Counted from the stretch's first letter, positions 51,591 to 60,666 are shown. The stretch is 64,000 bases of DNA from Halorubrum trapanicum (GCF_002355655.1 NZ_AP017569.1:2170001-2234000); one strand, 5' to 3'. Made by a program: numbers and translations. The notes: a model not told the origin generated them from the letters alone.

Positions 51591-52616
51591 TCACCACAGC
51601 TGATCGATCCACCGGCGCACCCGTCCGAGTCGGTCCGTCACCCGCGATCTGACCCGCCCACCGAGCGTCCGAAGCCGATCGATCTTGACGCCGAACCACC
51701 GTTGAACCCGTCCCCGGTACGGCACGGCGCCGAGATACAGCGCCGCAGCCAGAACGACGTGGAGGAGCCCCGTGGGGACGAACAGCGTCGTCGGCGCCGG
51801 ATCGATCCGGTCGCCGAACAGGTCGCCGTCGGTGTCCGGGTCGCGGGGATCGGTCCCCAGTCGGCGCTCGCGGGCCGTGGTTATGCCGTCGTCGTCGGGG
51901 TCGTGAAAGACCAGCACTTCCTGCGTGACCGCCTCGGTCGTGCCGCTCGCGTCCGTCACCTTGAGCGTCACGTCGCGGCGGCCGTCCGTCGCGTACGAGA
52001 CCGTCACCGTACGTCCGGTCCGATCGAACGTCCCGTCGCCGTCGATGTCCCACTCGTAGGACTCGATGGCGCACTGGGCCTCGCCGGTTCCCGCGGTCAG
52101 CGTCAGCGGCTCGCTTCGGTTCGGCTCCGCGGGCTCCTGCGTGAACGACGGTTCGAGCTCCGACTCGTCGGCGCTCGGCGGCTCGACGCTTATCGGTTCG
52201 CTCGTCCCGACGCTGACCGTCTCCGTGCCCAGGAACGTCGACCGCTTCGCGGTCGCGCGGAGTTCCACCGTAGTCCGCTCGCCGCCGAAGTCCGACGCGG
52301 ACAGCGCGATCTCCTCCTCGAACGCCCATCCCGAGAGGTCCTCGTACGTCCGGATCGTCGTGTACTCGCCGCCGTCGGTTCGGTACGAGAGATCGACCCA
52401 CGCGTCGCCGTCCGCCGGCGAGTCCCCGCCGATCCGGACGTTCGTCGCGAGCCGAATCGACTGGTGATACCCGTCGCAGTCGCGGTCGACCCCCTCGGCG
52501 ACCGTCACCGTCTGTCCCCTGGCCGGCGGCGATCCACCGCACCCCGCGAGAACGACGAGCACCGCCAGTCCGACCAACAGCACGGGCCGCGATCGAAGGT
52601 TGCGTCTCGCGCCCAT
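51591..52616 (-). CDS. Lipoprotein with PKD domain and C-terminal membrane helix
   Basis: A 341-residue exported protein. The lipobox LVVLAGC (residues 19-25) marks a lipoprotein. A beta-rich domain follows, then a PKD-like fold (YEWDIDGDGTFDRTGRTVTV), about one and a half calcium-binding repeats (DPDDDGITTARERRLGTDPRD, DTDGDLFGDRIDP), a membrane helix (TGLLHVVLAAALYLGAVPY) and a basic cytoplasmic tail of about 50 residues. The repeat-helix end is alike in sequence and order to that of the 34626 protein. The ATG at 52616 gives the lipoprotein start MGARRNLR. Confidence 0.82.
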   Translation of the reverse strand: MGARRNLRSRPVLLVGLAVLVVLAGCGGSPPARGQTVTVAEGVDRDCDGYHQSIRLATNVRIGGDSPADGDAWVDLSYRTDGGEYTTIRTYEDLSGWAFEEEIALSASDFGGERTTVELRATAKRSTFLGTETVSVGTSEPISVEPPSADESELEPSFTQEPAEPNRSEPLTLTAGTGEAQCAIESYEWDIDGDGTFDRTGRTVTVSYATDGRRDVTLKVTDASGTTEAVTQEVLVFHDPDDDGITTARERRLGTDPRDPDTDGDLFGDRIDPAPTTLFVPTGLLHVVLAAALYLGAVPYRGRVQRWFGVKIDRLRTLGGRVRSRVTDRLGRVRRWIDQLW

Positions 52617-52750
52617 CGATACCTGTTGAAAGACAACAGCGACGGCCGTTATAATGCTAGTGGACCGCGGCGATGCCCTCGAAAGCGCGGGCCGTCGTCG
52701 GTGAAGCGGCGGTCGCGAGCCGCGTCGTCCGCCGGTGTCTCGCGCGCGAC

Positions 52751-53860
52751 TCAGTCCAGCATCCGATGGCCATCGCCGATCCGCTCCCACGCGAGATGGA
52801 CCGCGATGCCGACGAGGAAGGCGACGCCGAGGTTCGTCGCGATCGCGAGGAGGCCGATGCCGACCGAGAGCGCGCGGTTCCCCGAGTCGGTGACGTTGCG
52901 CGCGAGCGAGACGGCGACGATGGCGAGCAGCGCGCCGAGCATCGCCAGCGGGAACGCCGCGATCAGCGCGGGCGTGGCGAACAGGGCGGCGGCGAGGTAG
53001 CCAGCGCCGAGGACGACGTTCGCGCCGCCGGTCCGCGCACCGAAGGCGTACTTGCCGGCGACCCCGTCGCAGCCGTGACACATGGGGATCCCGCCGAGCG
53101 GCACCGCGATCAGGTTCGTGATCCCCATGCTCGTCGACAGTTCGTCGGGGTTCACCTCCGCGTCGAGCAGGTCCGAGAAGAGGAGGGAGGTCGCCAGCGC
53201 GGCGTTGCCGATGGTCATGGCCAGCTGCGCGACCACGCCGTCGAAGGTGGCCCGCGTGAGCGCCGTCCCGAACGCGGGCGTCGGCGGCGCACCGGGGAGG
53301 CGGGGGGTCGGCACGCCGGCGACGACGAGCGCGGTCGCGACGCCGAGGAGGGCGACGGCCAGCGCGCTCGCCTTCCCGTGACCTGCGAGCGCGAGCGCGG
53401 CGGCGACCGCGACCCCGACGAGCGCGACGAGCGGGTCGTCGACCGCGAGCTCGATCCCCGTCTCCAAGAGGACGAGCCCCACCGCGAACTGGACGCCGCG
53501 GATCACCGGCTCCCCGATCCAGCGCTCCACGTACGCGAGCGTCCCGGACAGTCCGATCGCGAGGAGGACGACGCCGAGGATCACCCCCGCGAGCGCGAGC
53601 TCGGCGTAGGTGAGCGCGCCCGCGATGGCGAGCGCGGCCAGCGCCTTCATCGGCTCGACGGACACCGGGAGGCCGTACCGGACCCCCCAGACGACCTGGA
53701 ACGCGCCGAACGCGACGAGCGCGTGCGGCAGCGACACGTCCGTCAGCAGCGCCAGCGCGACGACGAGCGGGATAACTGTAATCGAATCCCCTATCGCGCC
53801 GGTGACCGCCCCCGATCCGAACTCGACGGATCGTCGCCCCTTCGATTCGGACGCTGTCAC
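52751..53860 (-). CDS. MOT1-type molybdate/sulfate transporter
   Basis: A 369-residue membrane protein with ten to eleven helices. The two MOT1 signatures are present: LVAFGAFQVVWGVRYGLPVS-VEPMKALAALAI near residue 50 and GIPMCHGCDGVAGKYAFGARTGG near 255. Plant and algal MOT1 proteins import molybdate with high affinity, and bacterial members are annotated as sulfate or molybdate permeases. It is outside the island, divergent from no obvious molybdenum gene. Substrate inference is from the family. Confidence 0.87.
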   Translation of the reverse strand: MTASESKGRRSVEFGSGAVTGAIGDSITVIPLVVALALLTDVSLPHALVAFGAFQVVWGVRYGLPVSVEPMKALAALAIAGALTYAELALAGVILGVVLLAIGLSGTLAYVERWIGEPVIRGVQFAVGLVLLETGIELAVDDPLVALVGVAVAAALALAGHGKASALAVALLGVATALVVAGVPTPRLPGAPPTPAFGTALTRATFDGVVAQLAMTIGNAALATSLLFSDLLDAEVNPDELSTSMGITNLIAVPLGGIPMCHGCDGVAGKYAFGARTGGANVVLGAGYLAAALFATPALIAAFPLAMLGALLAIVAVSLARNVTDSGNRALSVGIGLLAIATNLGVAFLVGIAVHLAWERIGDGHRMLD

Positions 53861-53948
53861 GTGATACGCGCAGTATCGGCCGGCCGAACTTGAACGTGTT
53901 CAGAAATCTCTGACGGGCACTCGACCGACCGACCGAAACTTCTTCCGG

Positions 53949-54629
53949 TTACTCGCCGTCGAAGGTCGGATCCTCCGTGTCGACCATCGGGCAGTTCCGG
54001 ACGCGGAACCGTGAGAAGTCGACCGACTCGACGATCTCGGTCCCCTCGTGGGTACACGCCGTCTCCGGCGGGGCCGCGAAGTGCGGACAGCGCTGGCAGT
54101 AGCTCCGCTTGTCGACCACGCGCTCGTCACCGGTCGTCCCCGGGCCCGGCGTCGGTCCCCCGATCCCGGATCCGGGTTTCCCTGCGTCGCCGTCCCCCTT
54201 GCCCTCGGCGATGTCATCGAACTCGGTCGCGTCGGCGCCGATCGAGGTTCCCTCGTCGAGCGCCTCCCACACGTCCTCCTCGCCGACGTCGCCGCTCCCC
54301 ATCGACTCGAAGGGGCCCTCGTCGGCCGGCGCGCTGTCGGCGTCCAGCTCGGCGAACGGGTCGTCCGCCGGGGCGCTGGGTTCGGGGTCCGCGGACGCGC
54401 CCGACTCGGGCTCTGCGGACGCGTCCGGTTCCGGGTCCGCCCAGGACGACGCCCCGCCGCGGTCGTCGACTCCCTCTCCCAGCGCCGCGAACGGGTCGTC
54501 GACTTCGTCCGCGTCGAGTTCGTCGAGGCCGTCGTCGGTCTCGTCCCGCTGTTCGTCGCCGAACAGCCCGTCGCCGAAGGGGTCCGCTTCCGGATCCTCG
54601 TCGCCGTCAGACCGGTCGTCCTCGCTCAT
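53949..54629 (-). CDS. Acidic protein with C-terminal four-cysteine motif
   Basis: A 226-residue haloarchaeal protein. About 160 residues are a disordered acidic segment (repeats like DPFAALGEG, DPFAELDAD and DVWEALDEG, which may be short helical interaction motifs). The C-terminal 55 residues are compact with C-x2-C-x9-C and a final NCPM (YCQRCPHFAAPPETACTHEG), a likely metal site. Its ATG overlaps the stop of the coiled-coil gene upstream (ATGA). The function is unknown. Confidence 0.7.
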   Translation of the reverse strand: MSEDDRSDGDEDPEADPFGDGLFGDEQRDETDDGLDELDADEVDDPFAALGEGVDDRGGASSWADPEPDASAEPESGASADPEPSAPADDPFAELDADSAPADEGPFESMGSGDVGEEDVWEALDEGTSIGADATEFDDIAEGKGDGDAGKPGSGIGGPTPGPGTTGDERVVDKRSYCQRCPHFAAPPETACTHEGTEIVESVDFSRFRVRNCPMVDTEDPTFDGE

Positions 54630-55636
54630 CGGCGGTCTCCGTCCGGCCCGCCGTCGCTCGCGGCGGTGCTCGTTCGGTCCGTCGTTCGGCTCATCTCGTC
54701 GCGGTCGTCGTCCGCGACGTCGCCGTCGATGGCGGGCTGGTCCGCGACGAGGAGCTTCGACGTGCCGAGGAAGCCGGTGTTCGGCTCCAGGTCCTCGAAC
54801 CGGCGCCCGCAGTGGGGACACTCCGGCGCCGACAGCAGCCCCAACTCCACGCCGCCGCCGCAGTGGCCGCAGTCGGCGGTCCGCACCCCGTGCCGGTTCG
54901 CCGTTCGCGTCAGCGCGTCGACACGCTCGCGGTCGGCGCGGTCGCGTTCGGCCGCGTCGAGCCGGCGTTTGACCCTGACGACCGCGTTCGCGACCCGCGA
55001 GAGCTTGTCGTCGATTTCGGTCAGGTCGTCCGCAGAGATCCCGGCGAGGTCGGACTCGACGTCGTCGAGGCGGTCGTCGACGCCGTCGATCCGCCCGTCG
55101 ACCTCGTCCACGCGTTCGCCGACCCCCTTGAGTCGATCGTCGAAGCCGTCGAGGCGGTCGCGGACGGCGTCCAACTCGTCGATCCGGGAGTCGAGGGCGT
55201 CCAACCGCTCGTCGATCCGGGAGTCGAGGTCCTCGACTCGGTCCGAGGAGGGCGCGTCGGCGACCGCCGCGTCGAGGCGGTCGAGCCGGGCGGCGACCTC
55301 CTCCAGTTCGTCGGCGAGGTCGTCGACACGCGCCGCCGCCTCTCCGTCGCCGGCGTCCTCTCCATCGCCGGCGGCTCCCCCTTCGGCGTCGAGCGACTCC
55401 ACCTCCCGATAGAGGTCGACGAACCGCTCGCGGAGGTCCGTGACCTTCTCGTCTACCTCCTCGTCGAGGTCGTCGAGGCGCGCCTCGATCGCCGCCACCT
55501 CCTCGGCGTCCGGGACGTCGATCCCCTCTGACTCCGCGAGCGCGACGAGCGCGCGCTTGAGGAGCTCCTCGCGGCTCACGCCGGCGTCCTCGGCCGCGGC
55601 GTCGAGGGCGGCCGCCGCCGGGTCGAGGTCGCTCAT
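54626..55636 (-). CDS. Coiled-coil protein with C-terminal zinc ribbon
   Basis: A 336-residue protein. After an N-terminal helical domain (GVSREELLKRALVALAESEGID), residues 55-235 are a long coiled coil with heptads such as LDSRIDELDAVRDRLDGFDDRL. A zinc ribbon follows (CGHCGGGVELGLLSAPECPHCG near 275). The tail is acidic. Coupled by ATGA to the next gene, the two form a pair with metal-binding ends. A structural or signalling role is possible; none is known. Confidence 0.75.
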   Translation of the reverse strand: MSDLDPAAAALDAAAEDAGVSREELLKRALVALAESEGIDVPDAEEVAAIEARLDDLDEEVDEKVTDLRERFVDLYREVESLDAEGGAAGDGEDAGDGEAAARVDDLADELEEVAARLDRLDAAVADAPSSDRVEDLDSRIDERLDALDSRIDELDAVRDRLDGFDDRLKGVGERVDEVDGRIDGVDDRLDDVESDLAGISADDLTEIDDKLSRVANAVVRVKRRLDAAERDRADRERVDALTRTANRHGVRTADCGHCGGGVELGLLSAPECPHCGRRFEDLEPNTGFLGTSKLLVADQPAIDGDVADDDRDEMSRTTDRTSTAASDGGPDGDRR

Positions 55637-55782
55637 CGCGGATCCTCCGTCATCTACCGGGGGTTGCGGGGCGAGGCTTAAGTAACCTGTCGCGTCGTTC
55701 TCCGGATCGATACTCGGCGGCGCCGAACCGGGAGCGGCGAGCGGCGGGCGGCGGGCGGAATCGAGGGACCGGGGCGCGGCCG

Positions 55783-56619
55783 CTACCGGATCTTCCGCAC
55801 GTCGCTGATGTCGAACCCGCCCTCGTGGATCTCGGTCTCGAAGCGGACGATGTTCTCGGCCTCCAGCCGCGAGAGCACGCCGCGGAACTCGCGGACGAAC
55901 ATGGTCCGGGCGCGCTGGGAGCCGCCGCTCTCCCAAGAGAACTGGAGGGTCCCGCCCGCGGCGTCCATCAGCGTGCCGAACTCGCGGTCGCGGAGCGCGT
56001 CGGTGTTCACCAACACGAGGACCAGGGCGTCCCACTCGTAGGCGGCCTTCTTCAGCCCCTTCATCACCATGGCGACGTCGCTCCAGTCGGTGTCGTCGGA
56101 GACCATCGAGACGAGGTCGGTAACGGAGTCGATGCAGACCAGGCTCCGCTCGCCGTGTTCCGAGAGGTAGTCGCCGAACGCGGTGAGCACGTCCTCGTAC
56201 TCGCCGCGGTCGCCGAGCTCGGTGATCGAGGCGGTCTCCGTCTCGTACCAGTCGCGCGGCACGGGCGACAGCTGGAAGTACTCCGGCGAGAGGTCCCGGA
56301 AGGATATCTCCTCGACCGCCGCGTCGACGATCTCCGAATCCATCGTGTACCCCATCTCCCGGGTGATCGCGTCGGTGTCGGCGGTGAAGGAGATGTAGTG
56401 GACCGACTCGGGCAGCGAGGCGTCGTCGTCGACGTCGCCGTAGTAGAGGTCGAACAGCTCCTCGTCGGCGCCCGCCAAGGCGTTCATCGCCGCGCTGGTG
56501 TAACAGAACTCCCGGGCGCCGGCGCCCGCCTCGCCCGCGAGCAGCACGACGCTGCCGGCCGGCGCGCCGCCCCCGAGGATCGAGTCGAGGCGCGCGACCC
56601 CGAACGGAACACTGGACAT
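55783..56619 (-). CDS. RAD55/KaiC-like RecA-fold protein with degenerate Walker A
   Basis: A 278-residue protein of the archaeal RecA-like group (VPFGVARLDSILGGGAPAGSVVLLAG). Walker A should be GxxGxGK(S/T) but reads GEAGAGAREF (29-38), without the lysine and Ser/Thr. The Walker B strand (SLVCIDSVTDLV) and the C-terminal RVVRFETEIHE-like strand region are present. It probably lost ATP hydrolysis and may bind a partner or act as a sensor. In haloarchaea such proteins occur beside transducer and regulator genes. The start is ATG at 56619. Confidence 0.8.
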   Translation of the reverse strand: MSSVPFGVARLDSILGGGAPAGSVVLLAGEAGAGAREFCYTSAAMNALAGADEELFDLYYGDVDDDASLPESVHYISFTADTDAITREMGYTMDSEIVDAAVEEISFRDLSPEYFQLSPVPRDWYETETASITELGDRGEYEDVLTAFGDYLSEHGERSLVCIDSVTDLVSMVSDDTDWSDVAMVMKGLKKAAYEWDALVLVLVNTDALRDREFGTLMDAAGGTLQFSWESGGSQRARTMFVREFRGVLSRLEAENIVRFETEIHEGGFDISDVRKIR

Positions 56620-56622
56620 GGC

Positions 56623-57705
56623 TTACGCCCCGTCGCCGCGGGGCTTAGTGTTACCCCTCTCCGGGTCGTCCGCCGGCGGTTCCGTCCCGCCTCCCGCGTC
56701 GATCCGCGCGCCCTCGTTCGCCGCCCGGGCGACCGACACCTCGCCGCCGACGCCGGCCGCGTCGAGCGCGCGCTCGCCGGCCTCGCGCGCCGCGTCCGCG
56801 CGGTCGGCGTCGGTGACGCCGTAGACCGTCGGCCCCCACGAGGACTGCCCGGCGCCGAACACCGCGGTAGCGCCCGAGAGCGCGTCGACGATCTCGCCGA
56901 CCGGGGGACGGTACACGCCGCCCTGCTCGTCGGCGTACCACGCGCCGTTGAGGCGACCGATCTCGGCGACGGCCGCGCCGAACGCCTCCGCGTCGCCGGT
57001 CGCGACCGCGGGGAGGACGCGCCGGGTGACGATCCCGCCGATCCGGTCGGCGAGCCCCGGCTCCGCGCGCTCGACCGCGGTCCGCATCGCGTCGTCCTCG
57101 GCCGCGCCGCTCCGGCCGAGGTCCGCGTCCGGTTCGACGAGCAGGAACCGCCAGTCGTCGGGGACGGGGTGGCGCGCGGCCACGGGCGGGACCGTCCACT
57201 CGCCGTCCGCGGGGCGGTCCGTCGTGAAGCGCGCGGTCGGGTGGCCGGCGTCGAGGACGAACCCGCCCCTTTCGAACGTCGCGACGCCGACGCCGGAGCG
57301 CCCGCCGCGACCGAGGGTCGGCGCGCGCTCACGGATCCGCGCCGGCTCGCCGTGGGCGGCCGCGACCGCCGCGAGCGTCGCCGCCGCCAGCCGCGTCCCG
57401 CTGCCGAGCCCGGCGTGCCGCGGGAGCGACTCGCGGACCGCGACCCGGGCGCCGTCGACGCCGAGCAGGTCGACGGCCGCGGTCGCGTACTCGCGGGCGT
57501 CGTCGCGGGTCGTCGGCTCGGAGCCCCTCGGTCCGGCGTCGGCCCTCTCCTCGACGGTCACGCTCACCGCGGGCGCCGGCTCCGCGTCGACGACGACGCG
57601 GGGACCGGCGAGCCCGACGCCGAGGGCGCCGTACAGCCGCTCGTGGGAGAGGCTGAGGTTACAGAAGCCGAAGTGGAGCCGGGCCCCGGCGCTCGCGCGT
57701 GCCAT
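56623..57705 (-). CDS. Beta-RFAP synthase-like GHMP-family protein
   Basis: A 360-residue protein resembling beta-ribofuranosylaminobenzene 5'-phosphate synthase, the first committed enzyme of methanopterin synthesis. Signs are ARLHFGFCNLSLSHERLYGALG at the start, PRHAGLGSGTRLAAATL (GHMP ATP loop-like) near 95, GRGGRSGVGVATFERGGFVLD near 130 and WGPTVYGV near 300. Haloarchaea are not methanogens, so its pterin-like product there is unclear. The ATG at 57705 is used. It is three bases upstream of the RAD55-like gene's end partner on the same strand. Confidence 0.85.
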   Translation of the reverse strand: MARASAGARLHFGFCNLSLSHERLYGALGVGLAGPRVVVDAEPAPAVSVTVEERADAGPRGSEPTTRDDAREYATAAVDLLGVDGARVAVRESLPRHAGLGSGTRLAAATLAAVAAAHGEPARIRERAPTLGRGGRSGVGVATFERGGFVLDAGHPTARFTTDRPADGEWTVPPVAARHPVPDDWRFLLVEPDADLGRSGAAEDDAMRTAVERAEPGLADRIGGIVTRRVLPAVATGDAEAFGAAVAEIGRLNGAWYADEQGGVYRPPVGEIVDALSGATAVFGAGQSSWGPTVYGVTDADRADAAREAGERALDAAGVGGEVSVARAANEGARIDAGGGTEPPADDPERGNTKPRGDGA

Positions 57706-57870
57706 CTCGTCCGCGGTTCGGGGCGGACGGATAAAGGGTCCGTGACCGTGGCCGGAGTTGCCTCGGAACCCGCTGTGAGCGCGAGCCCCGTGACCGCGCC
57801 GTCGCGCCCGCCCCGTCGCGGGGGCGGCCGAACTGGTGCGCTTTTGAACGCGGGGGACCTCCGTCCGCGT

Positions 57871-59019
57871 ATGACCGAAACGCTCAGGCTCGCGACCCGC
57901 GGGTCGGACCTGGCCCTCCGACAGGCCGAGACCGTCCGCGAGGCGCTGTCGAGCCGGCGCCGCGACGTCGAACTCCGACAGGTGGAGACGCGCGGCGACC
58001 AGATCCCCGACGAACTGATCCACCGGCTCGGGAAGACGGGCGCGTTCGTCCGCGCCTTAGACGAGGAGGTGCTCGCCGGCGACGCCGACCTCGCGGTCCA
58101 CTCGCTGAAGGACCTCCCGACCGAGGAGATGGACGACCTCGTCGTCGCGGGCGTCCCCGAGCGCGCCCCCTCCGGCGACGTGGTCGTCCACCCCGACGGG
58201 CTCGGCATCGAGGACCTTCCCCCGGGCGCCGTCGTCGGCACGGGCTCGCTCCGACGGGGCGCGCAGATCCGGGCGGCGCGGCCCGACCTCACCGTCGAGC
58301 CGATCCGCGGCAACGTCGACACCCGGATAGAGAAGCTGCTCGCGCCCGGGCTCCAGGCGGAACACGAGCGGCGCCTGATCGCCTCCGGCGAAGAGCGCGC
58401 GCTGACGGCGGAGGGTGACGACGGCGAGGAGGAAGATACCGCGGGTGACGAGTCCGACGAGGTCGACGAGGAGTTCGACCGCACCGTCGAGGAGTGGTTC
58501 GACTCGCTGTCGGACCTCGAACGCGCCGCGATGGAGCGGAAGGTCGAGACCGAGTACGACGCGGTCGTCCTCGCCGAGGCCGGCCTGCGCCGATCGAACC
58601 TCTTCCACGAGGTGGAGACGACGCGGCTCCCCCGCGAGGAGTTCGTCCCCGCGGCCGGCCAGGGCGCCATCGCGGTCACCGCGAGCGACCCGGACGTGAT
58701 CGAGGCGGTCCGCGACGCGGTCGATCACCCGCGGACCCGCGTCGCGGTCACCGTCGAGCGGACGGTCCTCGGCGAACTCAACGGCGGCTGCGTGGCGCCG
58801 ATCGGCGTCTCCGCGATGGTCCAGGGCGAGCACGTTCACGTCCGCGCGCGTGTGCTCTCGACCGACGGCACCGAGGAGGTGGCCGACACCCGCGACCTGC
58901 CGATCCGGTCGCACGCGACGGCCGCCGCCGAGTTCGCCGCGGACCTCGCGGAGCGCGGCGCCGACGACCTGATCGCCGAGGCCCGCGAGGAGGCGGAGAC
59001 CGGGGAGGACGATGAGTGA
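57871..59019 (+). CDS. hemC: Hydroxymethylbilane synthase (porphobilinogen deaminase)
   Basis: A 382-residue enzyme that polymerises four porphobilinogens in haem and cobalamin synthesis. LRLATRGSDLALRQAE is at the start, then LPREEFVPAAGQGAIAVTA, and the cofactor cysteine lies in LNGGCVAPIGVSA near 310. An acidic insert of about 45 residues (EGDDGEEEDTAGDESDEVD) around 185-230 is a haloarchaeal feature. It is first in hemC-SUMT-hemD; its end overlaps the next gene by eight bases. Confidence 0.95.
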   Translation: MTETLRLATRGSDLALRQAETVREALSSRRRDVELRQVETRGDQIPDELIHRLGKTGAFVRALDEEVLAGDADLAVHSLKDLPTEEMDDLVVAGVPERAPSGDVVVHPDGLGIEDLPPGAVVGTGSLRRGAQIRAARPDLTVEPIRGNVDTRIEKLLAPGLQAEHERRLIASGEERALTAEGDDGEEEDTAGDESDEVDEEFDRTVEEWFDSLSDLERAAMERKVETEYDAVVLAEAGLRRSNLFHEVETTRLPREEFVPAAGQGAIAVTASDPDVIEAVRDAVDHPRTRVAVTVERTVLGELNGGCVAPIGVSAMVQGEHVHVRARVLSTDGTEEVADTRDLPIRSHATAAAEFAADLAERGADDLIAEAREEAETGEDDE

Positions 59020-59908
59020 GGACGCTGCCGGTACCGATCCGGGTCCGGGATCGAACGCGGACGAGCCCCCGACGCGCGGCCGCGACGACCGAGTCGGTAC
59101 CGTGTTCCTCGTCGGCTCCGGGCCGGGCGACCCGGACCTGCTCACCGTCAAGGCGAAGCGGCTGATCGAGTCGGCCGACGTGGTCCTCCACGACAAGCTC
59201 CCGGGTCCGGAGATCCTCGGCGAGATCCCGGAAGCGAAGCGCGAGGACGTCGGGAAACGCGCCGGGGGAGAGTGGACGCCCCAGGAGTACACCAACCGGC
59301 GCATGGTCGAGCTGGCCCGCGAGGGGAACCGCGTCGTCCGCCTGAAGGGCGGCGACCCGTTCGTCTTCGGCCGCGGCGGCGAGGAGGCCGAACACCTCGC
59401 GGAGGAGGGGATCCCCTTCGAGGTCGTCCCCGGCGTCACCTCGGCCATCGCCGGCCCCGCGGTCGCCGGCATCCCGGTGACTCACCGCGACCACGCCTCC
59501 TCGGTCTCGTTCGTCACGGGTCACGAGGACCCGACGAAGGACGAGTCGGCGGTGAACTGGGACGCGCTCGCGGCGACCGGCGGGACCATCGTCGTGCTGA
59601 TGGGGGTCGGGAAGCTCCCGGCGTACGCCGCCGCGCTCCGCGACGCCGGTCTCGACGGGGACACGCCCGTCGCGCTCGTCGAGCGCGCCACCTGGCCCGA
59701 CACCCGCGTCGCGACCGGCACGCTCGACACCATCGTCGACGCCCGCGACGAGGCGGGGATCGAACCGCCCGCGGTGACCGTGATCGGCGACGTGGCGGCG
59801 ACCCGCGACCGCGTCGTGACCTTCCTCGAAAACGCCGGCTCTGCCCCCGTACAGTCGGCGAGCGAGGATCAGGGAGAAGACGAGTCGGCCGGGGGTGACG
59901 AGGCGTGA
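59012..59908 (+). CDS. cobA: Uroporphyrinogen-III C-methyltransferase (SUMT)
   Basis: A 298-residue SAM-dependent methyltransferase making precorrin-2. Signatures: VFLVGSGPGDPDLLTVKA near residue 35, VVLHDKL, VRLKGGDPFVFGRGGEEAE near 115 and VVPGVTSAIAGPA. Precorrin-2 feeds cobalamin and sirohaem/haem d1-type pathways. Its start lies within hemC (eight-base overlap), and its stop overlaps hemD by four, so the three are translated together. The first 25 residues are an acidic extension. Confidence 0.94.
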   Translation: MSEDAAGTDPGPGSNADEPPTRGRDDRVGTVFLVGSGPGDPDLLTVKAKRLIESADVVLHDKLPGPEILGEIPEAKREDVGKRAGGEWTPQEYTNRRMVELAREGNRVVRLKGGDPFVFGRGGEEAEHLAEEGIPFEVVPGVTSAIAGPAVAGIPVTHRDHASSVSFVTGHEDPTKDESAVNWDALAATGGTIVVLMGVGKLPAYAAALRDAGLDGDTPVALVERATWPDTRVATGTLDTIVDARDEAGIEPPAVTVIGDVAATRDRVVTFLENAGSAPVQSASEDQGEDESAGGDEA

Positions 59909-60666
59909 GCGGCGACGGGGCCCGAAGGCCGCGCGTGGCCGTCTTCCGCCCGGACGACGAGCGGATCGAGTCGGCCGTCGAGCTGCTCCGCTCGCTCGGC
60001 GCGGAACCGGTCGCCGACCCGATGCTCGAAGTCGAGCCGACGGGGGCAGTTCCGGCCGACGCGCCGCTCGTCGTGTTCACGAGCAAGACGGGCGTCGAGC
60101 TGGCCGCCGAGGCGAGCTGGGAGCCGGGCGACGCCGACCTCGCGGCCATCGGCCCCGCCACGGCCGCCGCCGCCCGCGAGGCCGGCTGGACCGTCGATGT
60201 CGTCCCCGACGAGTACACCTCGGCGGGGCTCGTCGCGGCCCTCGAACCCCGTGTCGCCGGCGAGCGCGTCGTCGTCGCCCGCTCCGACCACGGCAGCGAC
60301 GTCCTCCTCGACGGGCTCCGGGAGGCCGGGGCCGAGGTGACCGAGACCGTCCTGTACCGGCTCGCGCGACCGGCCGACGCCGGCGACTCCGCGGCAGCGG
60401 CCGCGGCGGGCGACCTCGACGCGGCCGCGTTCACCTCCTCGCTCACCGTCGACAACTTCCTCGCGGCGGCCGCGGACCGCGGCGTCGAGGACGCGGCCCG
60501 CGCGGGACTCGCGAACGCGGTGGTGGGCGCCATCGGCCCGCCGACCGCGGAGACGGCCGCGGACCGCGGCGTCGACGTCGACGTCGTCCCCGACGAGGCG
60601 TCGTTCGAGAGGCTCGCGACCGCGGTCGTCGACGCGCTGGACGTGGAATCGACCCACCACGACTGA
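59905..60666 (+). CDS. hemD: Uroporphyrinogen-III synthase
   Basis: A 253-residue cyclase that closes hydroxymethylbilane with ring-D inversion. The family is poorly conserved. Support comes from VVFTSKTGVELAAEA (near 55), DLAAIGPATAAAARE (near 85), VDVVPDEYTSAGLVAAL (near 105), VLYRLARP near 150 and a second GAIGPPTAETAADRGVDVDVVPDE in the C-terminal half. The operon position after hemC and SUMT makes the call secure. Confidence 0.92.
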   Translation: MSGDGARRPRVAVFRPDDERIESAVELLRSLGAEPVADPMLEVEPTGAVPADAPLVVFTSKTGVELAAEASWEPGDADLAAIGPATAAAAREAGWTVDVVPDEYTSAGLVAALEPRVAGERVVVARSDHGSDVLLDGLREAGAEVTETVLYRLARPADAGDSAAAAAAGDLDAAAFTSSLTVDNFLAAAADRGVEDAARAGLANAVVGAIGPPTAETAADRGVDVDVVPDEASFERLATAVVDALDVESTHHD

